A DNA stretch of 64,000 nucleotides from Flagellimonas onchidii (GCF_004804315.1 NZ_SRXX01000017.1:1-64000); one strand, 5' to 3'. Positions 18,030 through 27,842 are shown, counted from the stretch's first letter. The notes: generated by a model not told the origin, from the sequence alone. Numbers and translations: made by a program.

Positions 18030-18959
18030 TTAAAAAATTCCAATCTTGAACCCAGTTCTAATATAAAGATTTGATTCATCATTCAACAAAAAAACATCTG
18101 CTCTGTTATTGTTTCTCAACTTACCTTCTTGTAAAAAAGAGCGCCCAAAATAGCCATATAAAGCCATCCGCTTAGAAATATTGTACTGATAACCGACAGC
18201 TCCCACTAAAGTAGAAAGCGAAATTTTGGACCCCAATTGATTATCCGGTAAGGCGATATCATCTTGGATGTTCAGAAAGTACCCATCCAAGAATAGTGCC
18301 ATTTCGAATGTGTGTTTTTTGGTAATGTGATGTTTGAAGTTGGATCGTGGGATTCCCAAGGTAAATGACCACTTTGGATGGAACCTCCGGTAATAGCTCA
18401 CCAATGGTAAAGGCACCGGAAGTCCGGTTGTGCTATTGTACGACAGTCCAAGTACAATTCTGTAGGGTTTATCGGCATCTGCCTTTTCTTTCCAAAATGT
18501 TGCCGTGGCATTAAAGAAAAAATCATCGGTAACGGTACCTTCAGTAAAGTTTGAGGCCAAACGAGGGGTAACTATGGTAACCAAGTTCCAATTCTGATTC
18601 CATTTAGTGATGAAACCAAGGTTAAAATCCACTACATGAAATCGTATCAGCTCTTTTTTATCAAAAGGAAAATCTTGGGAATATCCAATATCGAATCGAT
18701 TATACTCTAATCCCGTAACCAAGTAGTCCTTTTTTTCGTTGAGTTTGATGGGAAGGTTGAATAGGAACTTATACCGCTGAGTCTTTATACCGGTATCGTT
18801 TTCAGGAATGTTTAAATAGTCAATTTTAAAAACATCTGAGCTCTGGGCGCATATAATCATGGAAAACATCAATCCACTGAAAGTCAAGAACTTTGTAAAA
18901 TCGCTATGGAGTGTAGAGGTTTTTATGTTATTGCTTTTTTTGCTGTATGATATGCACAT
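18030..18959 (-). CDS. Outer-membrane beta-barrel protein, DUF6268-like
   Basis: The 309-residue protein has an uncleaved or long signal region ending near ICAQSSD, then alternating hydrophobic strands with many aromatic ends (for example NRFDIGYSQDFPFDKKE, PLPLVSYYRRFHPKWSFTL), finishing in an aromatic/hydrophobic strand GFKIGIF. This fits an outer-membrane barrel of the DUF6268 type. Its start overlaps the MscS stop by 32 bases, and it ends nine bases before the response regulator start, so it lies in one long same-strand run. Role unknown. Confidence 0.72.
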   Translation of the reverse strand: MCISYSKKSNNIKTSTLHSDFTKFLTFSGLMFSMIICAQSSDVFKIDYLNIPENDTGIKTQRYKFLFNLPIKLNEKKDYLVTGLEYNRFDIGYSQDFPFDKKELIRFHVVDFNLGFITKWNQNWNLVTIVTPRLASNFTEGTVTDDFFFNATATFWKEKADADKPYRIVLGLSYNSTTGLPVPLPLVSYYRRFHPKWSFTLGIPRSNFKHHITKKHTFEMALFLDGYFLNIQDDIALPDNQLGSKISLSTLVGAVGYQYNISKRMALYGYFGRSFLQEGKLRNNNRADVFLLNDESNLYIRTGFKIGIF

Positions 18960-19818
18960 CTCGCTGTGGGAACGGAATGCTTATGCCATGTTCTTTGAAC
19001 TTGCTGTTAATGTTATATCGGATATGACTCTTAATCTTAAGGTCTCCGAAAATGTCGTTGGTGAAATAATTTAATGAGAACATCAATGCCGAATCTCCAA
19101 AATCGTCAAACAGTACAAATGGCTTTGGATTTTTCAACACCCGCTTTTGTTCAGCGGCCACTTGTTCCAATAGCTGGGTAACAAGTTCAACATCACTACC
19201 ATAAGCGACACCTACACTAACGCTCTCCCTAGTGGTTTTATGATTTTGGGTGTAATTAAAGACTATATCGCTTATAAATTTATGGTTGGGAATAATAATG
19301 ACCTTATCATCTCTGGTGATGGCCCTTGTGGTCCTTAATTTGATTTCAAAGACTTTGCCCACCTTGCTATCCACCTCAACAATATCACCGACTTGCAAGG
19401 ATTTGTCCACAATGATGAAAATACCCGCCAAAATATCTTGGAAAAGCTCTTGTAATGCCAATCCCAAGCCGACAAAAAGTGCCGCAGAGGCGGTAATTAC
19501 CAATGTGATATCTATGCCTGCTGCGCTTAAGGTCACCAATACCACCAATAAGTAGATCACATAGTTGGCAAACTTGAAGATGCTTGTGAACTTTTGTTTG
19601 TCTTCTGTTTCCATTTTTCGGGTCAGCAGATATCGCAACCATTTCAGTAGAAATTTGGTTACCACAAAAGCAAAGGTCAGAAGCATTAGCAGTCCAACCG
19701 TCAGGTGAATAGATTTATCCCCCTCGCCAACATGAATTCCCCAATTGAGGAAATCCTGTATAGAACCCCATATGTCTTTTTGGATAATTTCTTTTATTTC
19801 ACTGCTATTATCTTGCAT
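18928..19818 (-). CDS. MscS family mechanosensitive ion channel
   Basis: MscS channels release solutes under osmotic downshock. The start was taken at the ATG giving MQDNSSEIKEI, which lies just after the permease stop; an earlier ATG would add seven residues and overlap. The 296-residue protein has three transmembrane helices, the pore helix with its Ala/Gly pattern (ALFVGLGLALQELFQDILAG), and the MscS beta domain (DKSLQVGDIVEV, VIIPNHKFISDIVFNYT). The plan matches small MscS members. It sits behind the NatAB-like transporter genes. Confidence 0.92.
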   Translation of the reverse strand: MQDNSSEIKEIIQKDIWGSIQDFLNWGIHVGEGDKSIHLTVGLLMLLTFAFVVTKFLLKWLRYLLTRKMETEDKQKFTSIFKFANYVIYLLVVLVTLSAAGIDITLVITASAALFVGLGLALQELFQDILAGIFIIVDKSLQVGDIVEVDSKVGKVFEIKLRTTRAITRDDKVIIIPNHKFISDIVFNYTQNHKTTRESVSVGVAYGSDVELVTQLLEQVAAEQKRVLKNPKPFVLFDDFGDSALMFSLNYFTNDIFGDLKIKSHIRYNINSKFKEHGISIPFPQRDVHIIQQKKQ

Positions 19819-19823
19819 GATTT

Positions 19824-21155
19824 CTAATACCTTAACCACCTAAACAATTCTCGATAAGTAGGCCGCTTACCATACATTAAAATTCCAATCCTATAGATTT
19901 TGGCTGCTAAAGAAACAATTCCCCAAAAAGTTATGATCAATAGTACAATGGATAGCAACAACTGCCACAAAGGTACGCCTCCTTCACCAATACCGCCTGG
20001 CAATCTCATGAGCATAACAATTGGTGATGTTAAAGGGAACAGTGAAAACCCAACGGCAATCGGACCATGAGGGTTACTAAATACAGAAAAGAAACCTATA
20101 TATATGGCCAACATTAAAGGTAGAATTATTGGAAAGATAAACTGTTGGGTATCTGTTTCGTTATCTACAGCAGCTCCAATGGCAGCATAAATTGAGCTAT
20201 AAATCAGATAACCCAAAATAAAATACACCAAAAAGGAGCCCACTAACAATACCCACGGAATGTTCAGTATCTCTTTTGCATAAAGCATCATTTCACCATC
20301 AATCTGTGGCATTCCTTGCATAGCTGGGGATGCCATGCTTGTATCCGCAGCTATTGCGCCAAGGTCAATATCAAATACAAGTACCACTATAAAAAGCAAG
20401 AGGGAAGCTGAAACTATCCAAATGGCAAATTGGGTGATTCCTGCCAAAGAAGTCCCTATTATTTTTCCCAGCATTAGCTGAAAAGGTTTTACTGATGCAA
20501 TAATCACTTCAATAATCCTACTGGTTTTTTCCTCTATAACACTACGCATCACAAAGCCGCCATAGATTATAATGAACATCATAATGGCATAACCGAACAT
20601 TCCGCCAATAAACGCCTTGATCTCATTAATTCCCTTTACACTTTTTTCACCGTCGAAAGTTGCGAGGTTAATCTCGAATTGTTTTTCAATACCTGAGAAT
20701 TGTTCGGATGACACACCTAGTTCTTCCAATCGTTCCTGACGTAATCTTTTTTGAAAAATACTTTCCATTGCTCCTATCACGTGGGTATTGGGGTTGTCCT
20801 GTGTGAAGAGATAAACTCCATTTGTCGCTTGTTCCAGGTTTTTTCCTTTAGGAATGTAAATCAGCCCATAAAACCCCATTGTAATGGTCGAGTCTTTGGC
20901 AGCTTCCAGAGAAATATCGTTCAATTGAACATATGAGGTACTGCTTGTTGCCTGAAATTCCTTTTTGAAGTAATCACTTTGGTCAAGAACTGCCAGAACC
21001 CTTTTCTCACTATCGTTGATATCTGTCAAAAACGCTATCAGTACAATCATGCCCACAATAAGTATTGGACTCAAAATGGTCATTACTATAAACGACTTAT
21101 TTCTGACCTTGGCCAAATATTCCCGCTTAATAATCAGCCTCAACTTATTTATCAT
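19824..21155 (-). CDS. ABC transporter permease, ABC-2/NatB type
   Basis: The 443-residue permease has one N-terminal helix (IVMTILSPILIVGMIVLIAF), a large extracytoplasmic segment (about 45-175) and a cluster of five or more helices in the second half, the plan of NatB-like ABC-2 exporters. The motif VIEEKTSRIIEVIIASVKP is typical. Its start overlaps the ATPase stop by 11 bases, so the two form one transporter. In Bacillus NatAB exports sodium; the substrate here is unproven. Confidence 0.9.
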   Translation of the reverse strand: MINKLRLIIKREYLAKVRNKSFIVMTILSPILIVGMIVLIAFLTDINDSEKRVLAVLDQSDYFKKEFQATSSTSYVQLNDISLEAAKDSTITMGFYGLIYIPKGKNLEQATNGVYLFTQDNPNTHVIGAMESIFQKRLRQERLEELGVSSEQFSGIEKQFEINLATFDGEKSVKGINEIKAFIGGMFGYAIMMFIIIYGGFVMRSVIEEKTSRIIEVIIASVKPFQLMLGKIIGTSLAGITQFAIWIVSASLLLFIVVLVFDIDLGAIAADTSMASPAMQGMPQIDGEMMLYAKEILNIPWVLLVGSFLVYFILGYLIYSSIYAAIGAAVDNETDTQQFIFPIILPLMLAIYIGFFSVFSNPHGPIAVGFSLFPLTSPIVMLMRLPGGIGEGGVPLWQLLLSIVLLIITFWGIVSLAAKIYRIGILMYGKRPTYRELFRWLRY

Positions 21156-22083
21156 TCTCCCTTTTATTTACGGTTTGGATAAAAATATCATTAGCGGATG
21201 GAATGGTTTCCTCAAAACGATTGATATTGGCCTTTTTGGATAGTTCTGCAATAACATCCGAAGTATGATTGGAAGGTAATTGCAGGGTAACATTCAACTG
21301 CATCTCATCACTATCAAAACTTGAAGATAGAATACTGAATTTTTCTTCCAAGGTCTTTAAAAAAGTATCTGCTTCTTGTTGTATCTGTAACCCAACGTTA
21401 AAAACATTGTTTTTGTAGGCCTTTTTTATCTCGGACAATCTACCATCCAAGATTTTTTCGGACCTATGGATAAGGGCAATGTGTTCGCAAAGTTCTTCCA
21501 CTGATTCCATTCTATGGGTAGAAAAGATAATAGAGGTTCCCTTTTCTTTTAACTGGAGAATCTCGTCTTTAATAATATTGGCATTTATAGGGTCAAAACC
21601 ACTGAATGGTTCATCAAAAATCAGTAGTTTGGGCTCATGTAAAATGGTAACAATAAATTGTATCTTCTGGGCCATACCTTTAGAGAGTTCCTGAATTTTT
21701 TTGCCCCACCAATCTCCTATATCTAGACGTTCGAACCAGTATTTCAGTCTTTTTTTGGACTCATTTTTGGAAAGCCCTTTCAACTGAGCCAAGTAGAGCG
21801 CCTGTTCACCCACCTTCATGCTTTTGTATAGTCCCCTTTCCTCAGGTAAATATCCAATATGCGAAATATGCTCGGGAGCAAGAGGTTTCCCATCAAAAAT
21901 CACCTCGCCAGAATCTTGATAAATGATTTGGTTAATTATCCGAATAAATGTGGTTTTCCCTGCCCCGTTGGGGCCTAAAAGTCCATAGATGCAATTTTTG
22001 GGAATTTTGAGTGATATATTGTCGAGTGCCGTATAGTCTCCGTAGGTTTTGGAAACATTTTTGGCAACAAGGATGTCATCCAT
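21145..22083 (-). CDS. ABC transporter ATP-binding protein, NatA type
   Basis: The 312-residue ATPase has Walker A GPNGAGKTT, signature LSKGMAQKIQ and Walker B LLIFDEPFSGFDP, followed by a C-terminal DUF4162-like domain (from about 220) found in NatA-type ATPases. It is the first gene of the run that continues with the permease, MscS and the barrel protein. A TATCTTTG box (22098-22105, minus strand) lies 15 bases upstream of the start and may be its -7 element. Confidence 0.92.
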   Translation of the reverse strand: MDDILVAKNVSKTYGDYTALDNISLKIPKNCIYGLLGPNGAGKTTFIRIINQIIYQDSGEVIFDGKPLAPEHISHIGYLPEERGLYKSMKVGEQALYLAQLKGLSKNESKKRLKYWFERLDIGDWWGKKIQELSKGMAQKIQFIVTILHEPKLLIFDEPFSGFDPINANIIKDEILQLKEKGTSIIFSTHRMESVEELCEHIALIHRSEKILDGRLSEIKKAYKNNVFNVGLQIQQEADTFLKTLEEKFSILSSSFDSDEMQLNVTLQLPSNHTSDVIAELSKKANINRFEETIPSANDIFIQTVNKRENDK

Positions 22084-22137
22084 TTAAACTATTTTTTCAA
22101 AGATATGTATTTGGGTGAAAAAGTATTGAAACCCTCT

Positions 22138-22173
22138 AAAAACAAAACCCACCCTCAATAAATCAAGGATGGG
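22138..22173 (-). terminator. Rho-independent terminator of grpE-dnaJ
   Basis: Read on the minus strand, CCCATCC...TTGA pairs with TGAGGGTGGG (three G-T pairs) and is followed by TTTTGTTTTT. It lies about 90 bases after the dnaJ stop. Confidence 0.7.
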
Positions 22174-22264
22174 AAAAAAATTGCTATGAAAAAGAAAATT
22201 AGATATTGGTTGCCCAACATCAGATTCAAATATACGTTTTTTATTTAAACAGTACCCTTAAAGT

Positions 22265-23383
22265 TTAAGAGAACATATCTTTTACCTTCTCAAAAAACGA
22301 TTTATCCGTTTTTTCGGGCTTAGGAGCAAAATTTTCATCAGTTTGCATACGCTCAAAAAATTCTTTCTGCTCACGATTTAGTTCTTTTGGGGTCCAAACA
22401 TTCACATGAACCAATAAATCACCGCTTCCGTAACCATTGATACTAGAAATACCCTTACCTCTCAATCTTAAAATTTTGCCTGATTGAATACCAGGTTCCA
22501 ATTTTATCCTCACCTTTCCGCCTACCGTGTCAATTTCTTTTGAGCTTCCTAAAACGGCTTCTGAAAAACTGATATATAAATCGTAGTGCAGGTTGTCACC
22601 TTCACGCTTTAAGGTATCATGTTCCACCGTCTCGATAGCTACCAATAAATCTCCAGCAATTCCATTTCCTGGGGCTTCGTTCCCTTTACCGGAAACCTTA
22701 AGCTGCATGCCTTCTTCAACTCCTGCTGGGATTTGTATTGAAACCGTCTCCTCTTCCATAATAAGGCCCTGAGCATCTGCACCACTTGGGCGTTTGTCAA
22801 TACTCTGACCGGCTCCACCGCAAGTACTACATGTGGTGGCTGTTTGCATTCTTCCGAGTATGGTATTGGTAATCTTGGTCACCTGACCACTTCCATTACA
22901 GGTAGGACATGTTTTATAAGTAACTCCTGGAGCTTGTTTTTTTCTTCGGACTTTTACTTTTTTCTCAACACCATTGGCCACTTCTTCTAAGGTAAGTTTT
23001 ACCCTAATGCGAAGATTACTGCCTTTTACCCGGCGTTGGCCACCGCCAAATCCGCCAAAACCACCAAAGCCACCTCCGCCAAAAGCACTTCCAAAAATGT
23101 CCCCAAATTGACTGAAGATATCGTCCATGTTCATACCTCCACCACCAAATCCGGCTCCACCTTCAAAAGCTGCATGACCAAATTGGTCATATTTGGCACG
23201 CTTATCTGCATCGCTCAACACCTCATAAGCCTCTGCCGCCTTTTTGAACATCTCCTCGGCCTTGGGATCTCCCGGATTTTTATCAGGGTGATACTCAATG
23301 GCTTTTTTTCGGTATGCTTTTTTAATTTCAGCTGCCGAAGCACTTTTGGAAACCCCTAGTATTTCGTAATAATCCTCCTTCAT
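22265..23383 (-). CDS. dnaJ: Chaperone DnaJ, with a reduced zinc region
   Basis: DnaJ is the Hsp40 co-chaperone that stimulates DnaK. The 372-residue protein has a J domain with the HPD motif (YHPDKNPGD), a long Gly/Phe region with repeated GGFGG, a zinc region, and the C-terminal substrate-binding and dimerisation domains. Only two CxxCxGxG motifs are present (CPTCNGSG and CSTCGGAG); canonical DnaJ has four, so one of the two zinc sites is absent. This looks like the normal flavobacterial form. It follows grpE by six bases. Confidence 0.95.
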   Translation of the reverse strand: MKEDYYEILGVSKSASAAEIKKAYRKKAIEYHPDKNPGDPKAEEMFKKAAEAYEVLSDADKRAKYDQFGHAAFEGGAGFGGGGMNMDDIFSQFGDIFGSAFGGGGFGGFGGFGGGQRRVKGSNLRIRVKLTLEEVANGVEKKVKVRRKKQAPGVTYKTCPTCNGSGQVTKITNTILGRMQTATTCSTCGGAGQSIDKRPSGADAQGLIMEEETVSIQIPAGVEEGMQLKVSGKGNEAPGNGIAGDLLVAIETVEHDTLKREGDNLHYDLYISFSEAVLGSSKEIDTVGGKVRIKLEPGIQSGKILRLRGKGISSINGYGSGDLLVHVNVWTPKELNREQKEFFERMQTDENFAPKPEKTDKSFFEKVKDMFS

Positions 23384-23389
23384 AAGTTT

Positions 23390-23962
23390 TTAGTTGCCAA
23401 CGACCACTTTTGGGTGTCGAATGATACGCTCTCCAAGTTTGAAGCCCTTTTCAACCACATCAATGATTTTTCCTTTTAATTTCTTATTGGGAGCAGGAAT
23501 TTGGGTAATAGCATCGTGCACCTCGGCATCAAACACATCTCCCTCACCAACTTCTATCCGCTCCAAACCTTTTCCCTTAAGGGTTTCCTTTAATTTATTG
23601 TTGATAAGCTCCACGCCCTTGAACATTTCCTTGTCATCAGATTTTGAAATCTCTTTCAAAGCCCTATCAAAATCATCCAAAACGGGCAATAGGGAAACTA
23701 TTACCTCTTGACCTGCTGTCTTAAAAAGGTCCATTCGTTCTTTGGAAGTCCTTTTTTTGAAATTTTCAAATTCTGCAAAAAGCCTAAGAAACTTGTCCTT
23801 TTCTTTGGCCAATTCGTTACGCAATTGATCTTCAACAGAGACCTCCTCCTGTTCGGTGGTAGCTTCGTTTGTTATATTTTCATCGTTCAGCTCAGGATTT
23901 TCAACTGTTTGGGAGTCATTTAACTCACCGTTCATTTCCTCAACCTTACCTTTCTTGCTCAT
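23390..23962 (-). CDS. grpE: Nucleotide exchange factor GrpE
   Basis: GrpE releases ADP from DnaK. The start was set at the ATG giving MSKKGKVEEMNGE, since a longer frame adds 32 hydrophobic residues without family likeness. The 190-residue protein has an acidic N-terminus, a long coiled coil (VEDQLRNELAKEKDKFLRLF, AEFENFKKRTSKER) and the C-terminal beta domain (HDAITQIPAPNKKLKGKIID, GFKLGERIIRHPKVVVGN). It is translated just before dnaJ; dnaK is not in this window. Confidence 0.95.
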   Translation of the reverse strand: MSKKGKVEEMNGELNDSQTVENPELNDENITNEATTEQEEVSVEDQLRNELAKEKDKFLRLFAEFENFKKRTSKERMDLFKTAGQEVIVSLLPVLDDFDRALKEISKSDDKEMFKGVELINNKLKETLKGKGLERIEVGEGDVFDAEVHDAITQIPAPNKKLKGKIIDVVEKGFKLGERIIRHPKVVVGN

Positions 23963-24090
23963 ATGCTTGTACGTTTTATCTTTTTTGAATTGGCAAAAGT
24001 ACTGCCAATTGTCCAAAAATGTCAAAATGTCACAACAAAACACAAAAAAATCCACCAAAAGCGGATATCGTTTTATCTAAGTTGGTACGC

Positions 24091-25053
24091 TTAGGCTAAT
24101 TCGTCCTCTAAGGACCCCAAAGAGGACTCTCCATTCTTAATTTCTGAACCATACAATTGTTCCAAAGCACCTCCGATATTTGGATATTGGAACTGAAATC
24201 CTTTTTTCTCAATTCGTTTACTACTTACGCGTTGTGATGCAAAGAGCAAATAGGACATTTCTCCCAAAATCAACTTCATAAACCAGTTCGGAATATTGGG
24301 CAGAATAAGAGGGTAGCCCAAAACTCTTGCTAATTCTTTGGTCATTTTTTCATGGGTAACGGGATTTGGGGCAACTCCATTAAAAACACCTTTCAACTTA
24401 CTTTCAATTATAAAGGCAAACATTTCGGCCAAATCATCAATATGTATCCAAGATTGCCATTGGTCCCCTTTACCAAAAACGGCGCCCATAAAACTTTTAA
24501 TAGGTCGGGCCATTTGCGGTAAAGCCCCACCAGAAATTGAGAGCACTACACCAATCCTTACTTTAGTCACATTGAAATCGAAATCACGAAATGTATCTGC
24601 TTCCTGCTCCCATTTTTCAACTACCTCTCCCAAAAAACTATTATCAACTTCTGTGTTTCCCCCATCGTAAAAATTGGAAAGAGAATTTGGATAGATTCCT
24701 ATGGCCGAAGCCGAAACCATTGATTGAATTTGGGAACTATCTACCTTTTTTAACCCTGCGTGAAGTGTTTTCAGACTGTCGACCCTACTGGACAGTATTT
24801 TTGCCTTATTTCCTTTAGACCATCTTTGAGCAATGCTTGACCCAGCCAAATTGATTATAGCGTCTACACCATTAAAACTCTCTAAATCTATGGTGCCATT
24901 GGACGGATTCCACAAAAAACCTTTAAGATTTTCCTCACAAACTATTTTTTTCGAGTTCGTGGTAAGGTAATGAACGGTAATTTCTCTCTTATGCAAAGCT
25001 TTTGTTATAGCCCTGCCTATCAATCCCGTTGCTCCGGTCATCAACACCTTCAT
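24091..25053 (-). CDS. TIGR01777-type NAD-dependent epimerase-like oxidoreductase
   Basis: This SDR-superfamily protein (320 residues from the chosen start MKVLMTGATG) has the nucleotide-binding motif GATGLIG at the N-terminus, NLAGSSIAQRW in place of the usual NLAG step, SASAIGIYP with the catalytic-type tyrosine, and a C-terminal DUF1731 domain (EKMTKELARVLGYPLILPNI). The group is related to cell-division inhibitor SulA-like annotated genes and nucleoside-sugar epimerases; the reaction is unknown. It stands alone between grpE and mnmD. Confidence 0.9.
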   Translation of the reverse strand: MKVLMTGATGLIGRAITKALHKREITVHYLTTNSKKIVCEENLKGFLWNPSNGTIDLESFNGVDAIINLAGSSIAQRWSKGNKAKILSSRVDSLKTLHAGLKKVDSSQIQSMVSASAIGIYPNSLSNFYDGGNTEVDNSFLGEVVEKWEQEADTFRDFDFNVTKVRIGVVLSISGGALPQMARPIKSFMGAVFGKGDQWQSWIHIDDLAEMFAFIIESKLKGVFNGVAPNPVTHEKMTKELARVLGYPLILPNIPNWFMKLILGEMSYLLFASQRVSSKRIEKKGFQFQYPNIGGALEQLYGSEIKNGESSLGSLEDELA

Positions 25054-25192
25054 AGTTACCATTTTAGTGTAAAATTAAGGGTTAAGGTACTCGATATTAA
25101 AAACATTAATAAGGTTTAACAGTAATGTTCAAACTTTAAATTAATTTATCATAATATCGCTTTGGAAACTTAACATAGTTTTGGTAAACGCT

Positions 25193-25855
25193 TCATGATT
25201 TGACGGCTCGTAACATTTCCCTCTTTCCCGGGGGACCCGGGAGCCTTTCAACCATGAACCCGACCGCCTGCATCGCCCTACGCACACTACCTTTCGCTGC
25301 ATAGGTGACAAGCACTCCCGATGATTTCATCGCCCGATACATTATGGAAAATACATCCTCTGTCCACAGTTCTGGTTGTACTCTTGCTCCAAAAGCATCA
25401 AAATAAACGAGGTTAAACAAATTTTCATCGGTTATCTCCTTAAAATCCTTTTGCTGCTTTTCCAAGATGAAGTCAGCGCCAATTTCAACTTTCTGTTCCC
25501 ATGGCGATTTATGCATTTCCAAAAAGGTTTGATATTGATTTTCCACCTCCAATTGTTTACAATAATCAAGCTGCATTACCTCATCCATAGAAACCGGGTA
25601 AGCCTCCACCCCAACATAATCAATTTGCAAGCCTAGTTTTTGTCCTTCCAAAAAAGTAATCAACGCATTAAGACCGGTTCCAAAACCAATTTCCAAGAGG
25701 TCTATTTTTTCGTTTTGAAACAATCGAAGTCCATGTTTTATAAAAACATGATAGGCCTCTTGAATTGCCCCGTGTTTGGAGTGATACTGTTCATCCCAAT
25801 CCTCTATTTGGATGGTTTTTGAACCATCCGCGGTGGTTATAATTCTTCTTTTCAA
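25193..25855 (-). CDS. mnmD: tRNA U34 modification methyltransferase MnmD
   Basis: MnmD methylates the 5-aminomethyl group of U34 in certain tRNAs, the last step of mnm5s2U synthesis. The 220-residue protein corresponds to the methyltransferase half of MnmC without the oxidase half. Visible features are TADGSKTIQIEDWDEQYHSKHGAI (conserved opening in the family, here residues about 7-30), the SAM motif LLEIGFGTGLNALI, and YFDAFGARVQPELWT. It is divergent from ilvE. The length agrees with stand-alone MnmD. Confidence 0.9.
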   Translation of the reverse strand: MKRRIITTADGSKTIQIEDWDEQYHSKHGAIQEAYHVFIKHGLRLFQNEKIDLLEIGFGTGLNALITFLEGQKLGLQIDYVGVEAYPVSMDEVMQLDYCKQLEVENQYQTFLEMHKSPWEQKVEIGADFILEKQQKDFKEITDENLFNLVYFDAFGARVQPELWTEDVFSIMYRAMKSSGVLVTYAAKGSVRRAMQAVGFMVERLPGPPGKREMLRAVKS

Positions 25856-26050
25856 ATCAATTTTATCATTTTAAAGCTGATAATTAAACAATTGAAATCA
25901 TTTGTCTTTGAGTAGGTTGCATCAAAAATGTTAAAAATCCCAAAGAATGGGAAAATCCTAAAATTTCAACACAAAACTGATTAATTTTAAATTAAAAGTA
26001 CGCAATGCTTTAGCTTATTGTTTACTTTTATCGGTTCAAATCTTTTCAAT

Positions 26051-27118
26051 ATGGAAACAATGACAAATTCTTTGGTTGTAGAGAAGGCAAAAAGCTCCAA
26101 AATTCATCAGGTTGATTTTAATAATTTATCCTTTGGAAGTGTTTACACCGACCACATGCTGGTCTGCGATTATGTGGATGGGGCATGGCAAGCACCAAAG
26201 GTCATTCCATATCAGCCTATTTCACTGGACCCTTCGGCTAAAATATTCCATTATGGACAGTCTATTTTTGAAGGCATGAAGGCATACAAGGACGAAGCTG
26301 GAAAAACTTGGTTGTTCAGACCTCTTGAAAACTTTAAGCGCTTGAACAAATCGGCAAAAAGATTGGCGATACCCGAACTTCCTGAGGAATACTTCATGGA
26401 AGGGTTGACCACATTATTGCAAGTGGATAATGATTGGGTTCCGCGAACACCTGGAAGTTCATTATATGTGCGTCCATTCATGTTGGCATCAGGAAAAGGC
26501 TTCCACGCCTCCCCTGCCGATGAATACAAGTTTATTATTTGCTGTGCGCCATCAGGTGCCTATTTTTCTGGAAAAGTAAAAGTACTTATTGAAGAAAACT
26601 ATTCTCGGGCCGCTAACGGTGGAGTGGGATACGCCAAGGCAGGAGGAAATTATGCTGGGCAATTTTATCCTACCCAATTAGCTGTTGCAAAAGGATACCA
26701 ACAGGTCATTTGGACGGATGACAACAATCATGAATACATTGAAGAAGCAGGTGCCATGAACATTTTTGTTCGTATCGGTGACACTTTAATAACAGGGCCA
26801 ACAAGTGACCGTATTTTGGATGGAATTACACGCAAAAGCATTCTTGACATTGCTAAAGATGAGGGAATTCCAACAGAAGTCCGCAAGATTTCGGTAAGTG
26901 AAGTTGTTGAAGCTGCCAAAAATGGAGAACTTAAAGAAATGTTCGGGGCAGGCACAGCAGCGGTGGTATCACCTATTGCTTCATTTGGCTACAAGGATTC
27001 TGATTACGATTTACCAGAACTTGAAAATAGCTATGCCACAAGGCTTAAAAAGCGAATTACAGACATACAATACAACCGAGCAGAAGATAAATTCGGTTGG
27101 AGATATCAGGTACAATAA
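26051..27118 (+). CDS. ilvE: Branched-chain amino acid aminotransferase
   Basis: The enzyme interconverts leucine, isoleucine and valine with their 2-oxo acids using PLP. The start was placed at the ATG giving METMTNSLVV. The 356-residue protein is a class IV aminotransferase of the eukaryotic/mitochondrial-like BCAT group: HYGQSIFEGMKAY, RPFMLASG and GYAKAGGNYAG, where K196 should bind PLP, and EEAGAMNIF near the middle. It is monocistronic: a terminator follows immediately, shared with the convergent MazG-like gene. Confidence 0.94.
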   Translation: METMTNSLVVEKAKSSKIHQVDFNNLSFGSVYTDHMLVCDYVDGAWQAPKVIPYQPISLDPSAKIFHYGQSIFEGMKAYKDEAGKTWLFRPLENFKRLNKSAKRLAIPELPEEYFMEGLTTLLQVDNDWVPRTPGSSLYVRPFMLASGKGFHASPADEYKFIICCAPSGAYFSGKVKVLIEENYSRAANGGVGYAKAGGNYAGQFYPTQLAVAKGYQQVIWTDDNNHEYIEEAGAMNIFVRIGDTLITGPTSDRILDGITRKSILDIAKDEGIPTEVRKISVSEVVEAAKNGELKEMFGAGTAAVVSPIASFGYKDSDYDLPELENSYATRLKKRITDIQYNRAEDKFGWRYQVQ

Positions 27119-27149
27119 TAAAAGAGGCTCCAAAAGGAGCCTTTTTTAT
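27119..27149 (+). terminator. Rho-independent terminator between convergent genes
   Basis: GGCTCC and GGAGCC close an AAAA loop, with As on the left and six Ts on the right, so it can act for ilvE and, in reverse, for the MazG-like gene whose stop it overlaps. Confidence 0.85.
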
Positions 27150-27532
27150 TTATCTAAAATTGCCTGAATATCCGGTTTAAAATAATTGGGGCCCTTAAGC
27201 ACTTTCCCGTCCTCACGATATATGGGTTTTCCATCTTGACCCAATTTACTCATATTGCTTCGTTGGATTTCTTCAAAAACCTCTTCGATTTTGTATTGCA
27301 TTCCATGCTCCAAAATAGTACCACATAAAATATACAGCATATCTCCAAGTGCATCAGCCACCTCGACCAAATCATCATTGCCTGCTGCTTCTAAATATTC
27401 TCGGTTCTCCTCATCCATAAGGTTGAACCGCAATCTGTTCTTTTCTTGGCCAAGATTGGCTTTGGGTTTCTGTGAAACTCCCAATCCAAAAGAATTATGA
27501 AAAAGTTCTACCGCTTTTATTTTACTTTCCAT
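27146..27532 (-). CDS. MazG-like nucleoside triphosphate pyrophosphohydrolase
   Basis: The 128-residue all-helical protein resembles the phosphoribosyl-ATP pyrophosphatase/MazG superfamily. The metal-binding acidic motifs are seen as EENREYLEA and DALGDMLYI. The tail with NMSKLGQDGKPIYREDGKV is typical of the flavobacterial members annotated as house-cleaning NTP pyrophosphohydrolases. It probably hydrolyses non-canonical nucleotides. It is divergent from a small membrane protein gene 40 bases away. Confidence 0.88.
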   Translation of the reverse strand: MESKIKAVELFHNSFGLGVSQKPKANLGQEKNRLRFNLMDEENREYLEAAGNDDLVEVADALGDMLYILCGTILEHGMQYKIEEVFEEIQRSNMSKLGQDGKPIYREDGKVLKGPNYFKPDIQAILDK

Positions 27533-27572
27533 TGCACTTGATTTGATTTAGTTTTGCATAAAAATAGAAAAT

Positions 27573-27761
27573 ATGTTCAGCACAGGACAACTAATTTTCG
27601 CAGCACTTTTTGTAGTTGCTTTTATCTTTGTAATGGTTATTGCATATAGAAAAGACAAGAGGCTCCATAAAAAGAACTATAAAGGTGTTCTCTGGATTTT
27701 GATATCCTTTGTCACATTTGTAACCATTCTGTTTTTGATTAAGTTTTTTCTTAAAAATTAA
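27573..27761 (+). CDS. Small two-helix membrane protein, function unknown
   Basis: The 62-residue product has two hydrophobic helices (about 5-25 and 42-60) joined by a strongly basic loop (YRKDKRLHKKNYKG), so the loop is probably cytoplasmic and both ends periplasmic. Similar short proteins are common in flavobacteria, but I know no function. It is divergent from the MazG-like gene and 112 bases upstream of the third TFF/SV microprotein. Confidence 0.7.
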   Translation: MFSTGQLIFAALFVVAFIFVMVIAYRKDKRLHKKNYKGVLWILISFVTFVTILFLIKFFLKN

Positions 27762-27842
27762 CAAGATTGTTACGTTCACCACAAAAATTGGAGACTTTAC
27801 AACTTTAATTGGAGAGGATCACGCGCACTATAAGAAAAGACG

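Noticed and set aside
22160..22235. 21-codon hydrophobic frame on the minus strand behind dnaJ, with a TATATTTG box before it
   Set aside because: It runs into the dnaJ terminator stem and does not match the microprotein family; most likely chance.
23036..23359. Plus-strand 107-codon frame inside dnaJ
   Set aside because: It is the antisense of the Gly/Phe-rich region and has the skewed composition expected of a shadow frame.
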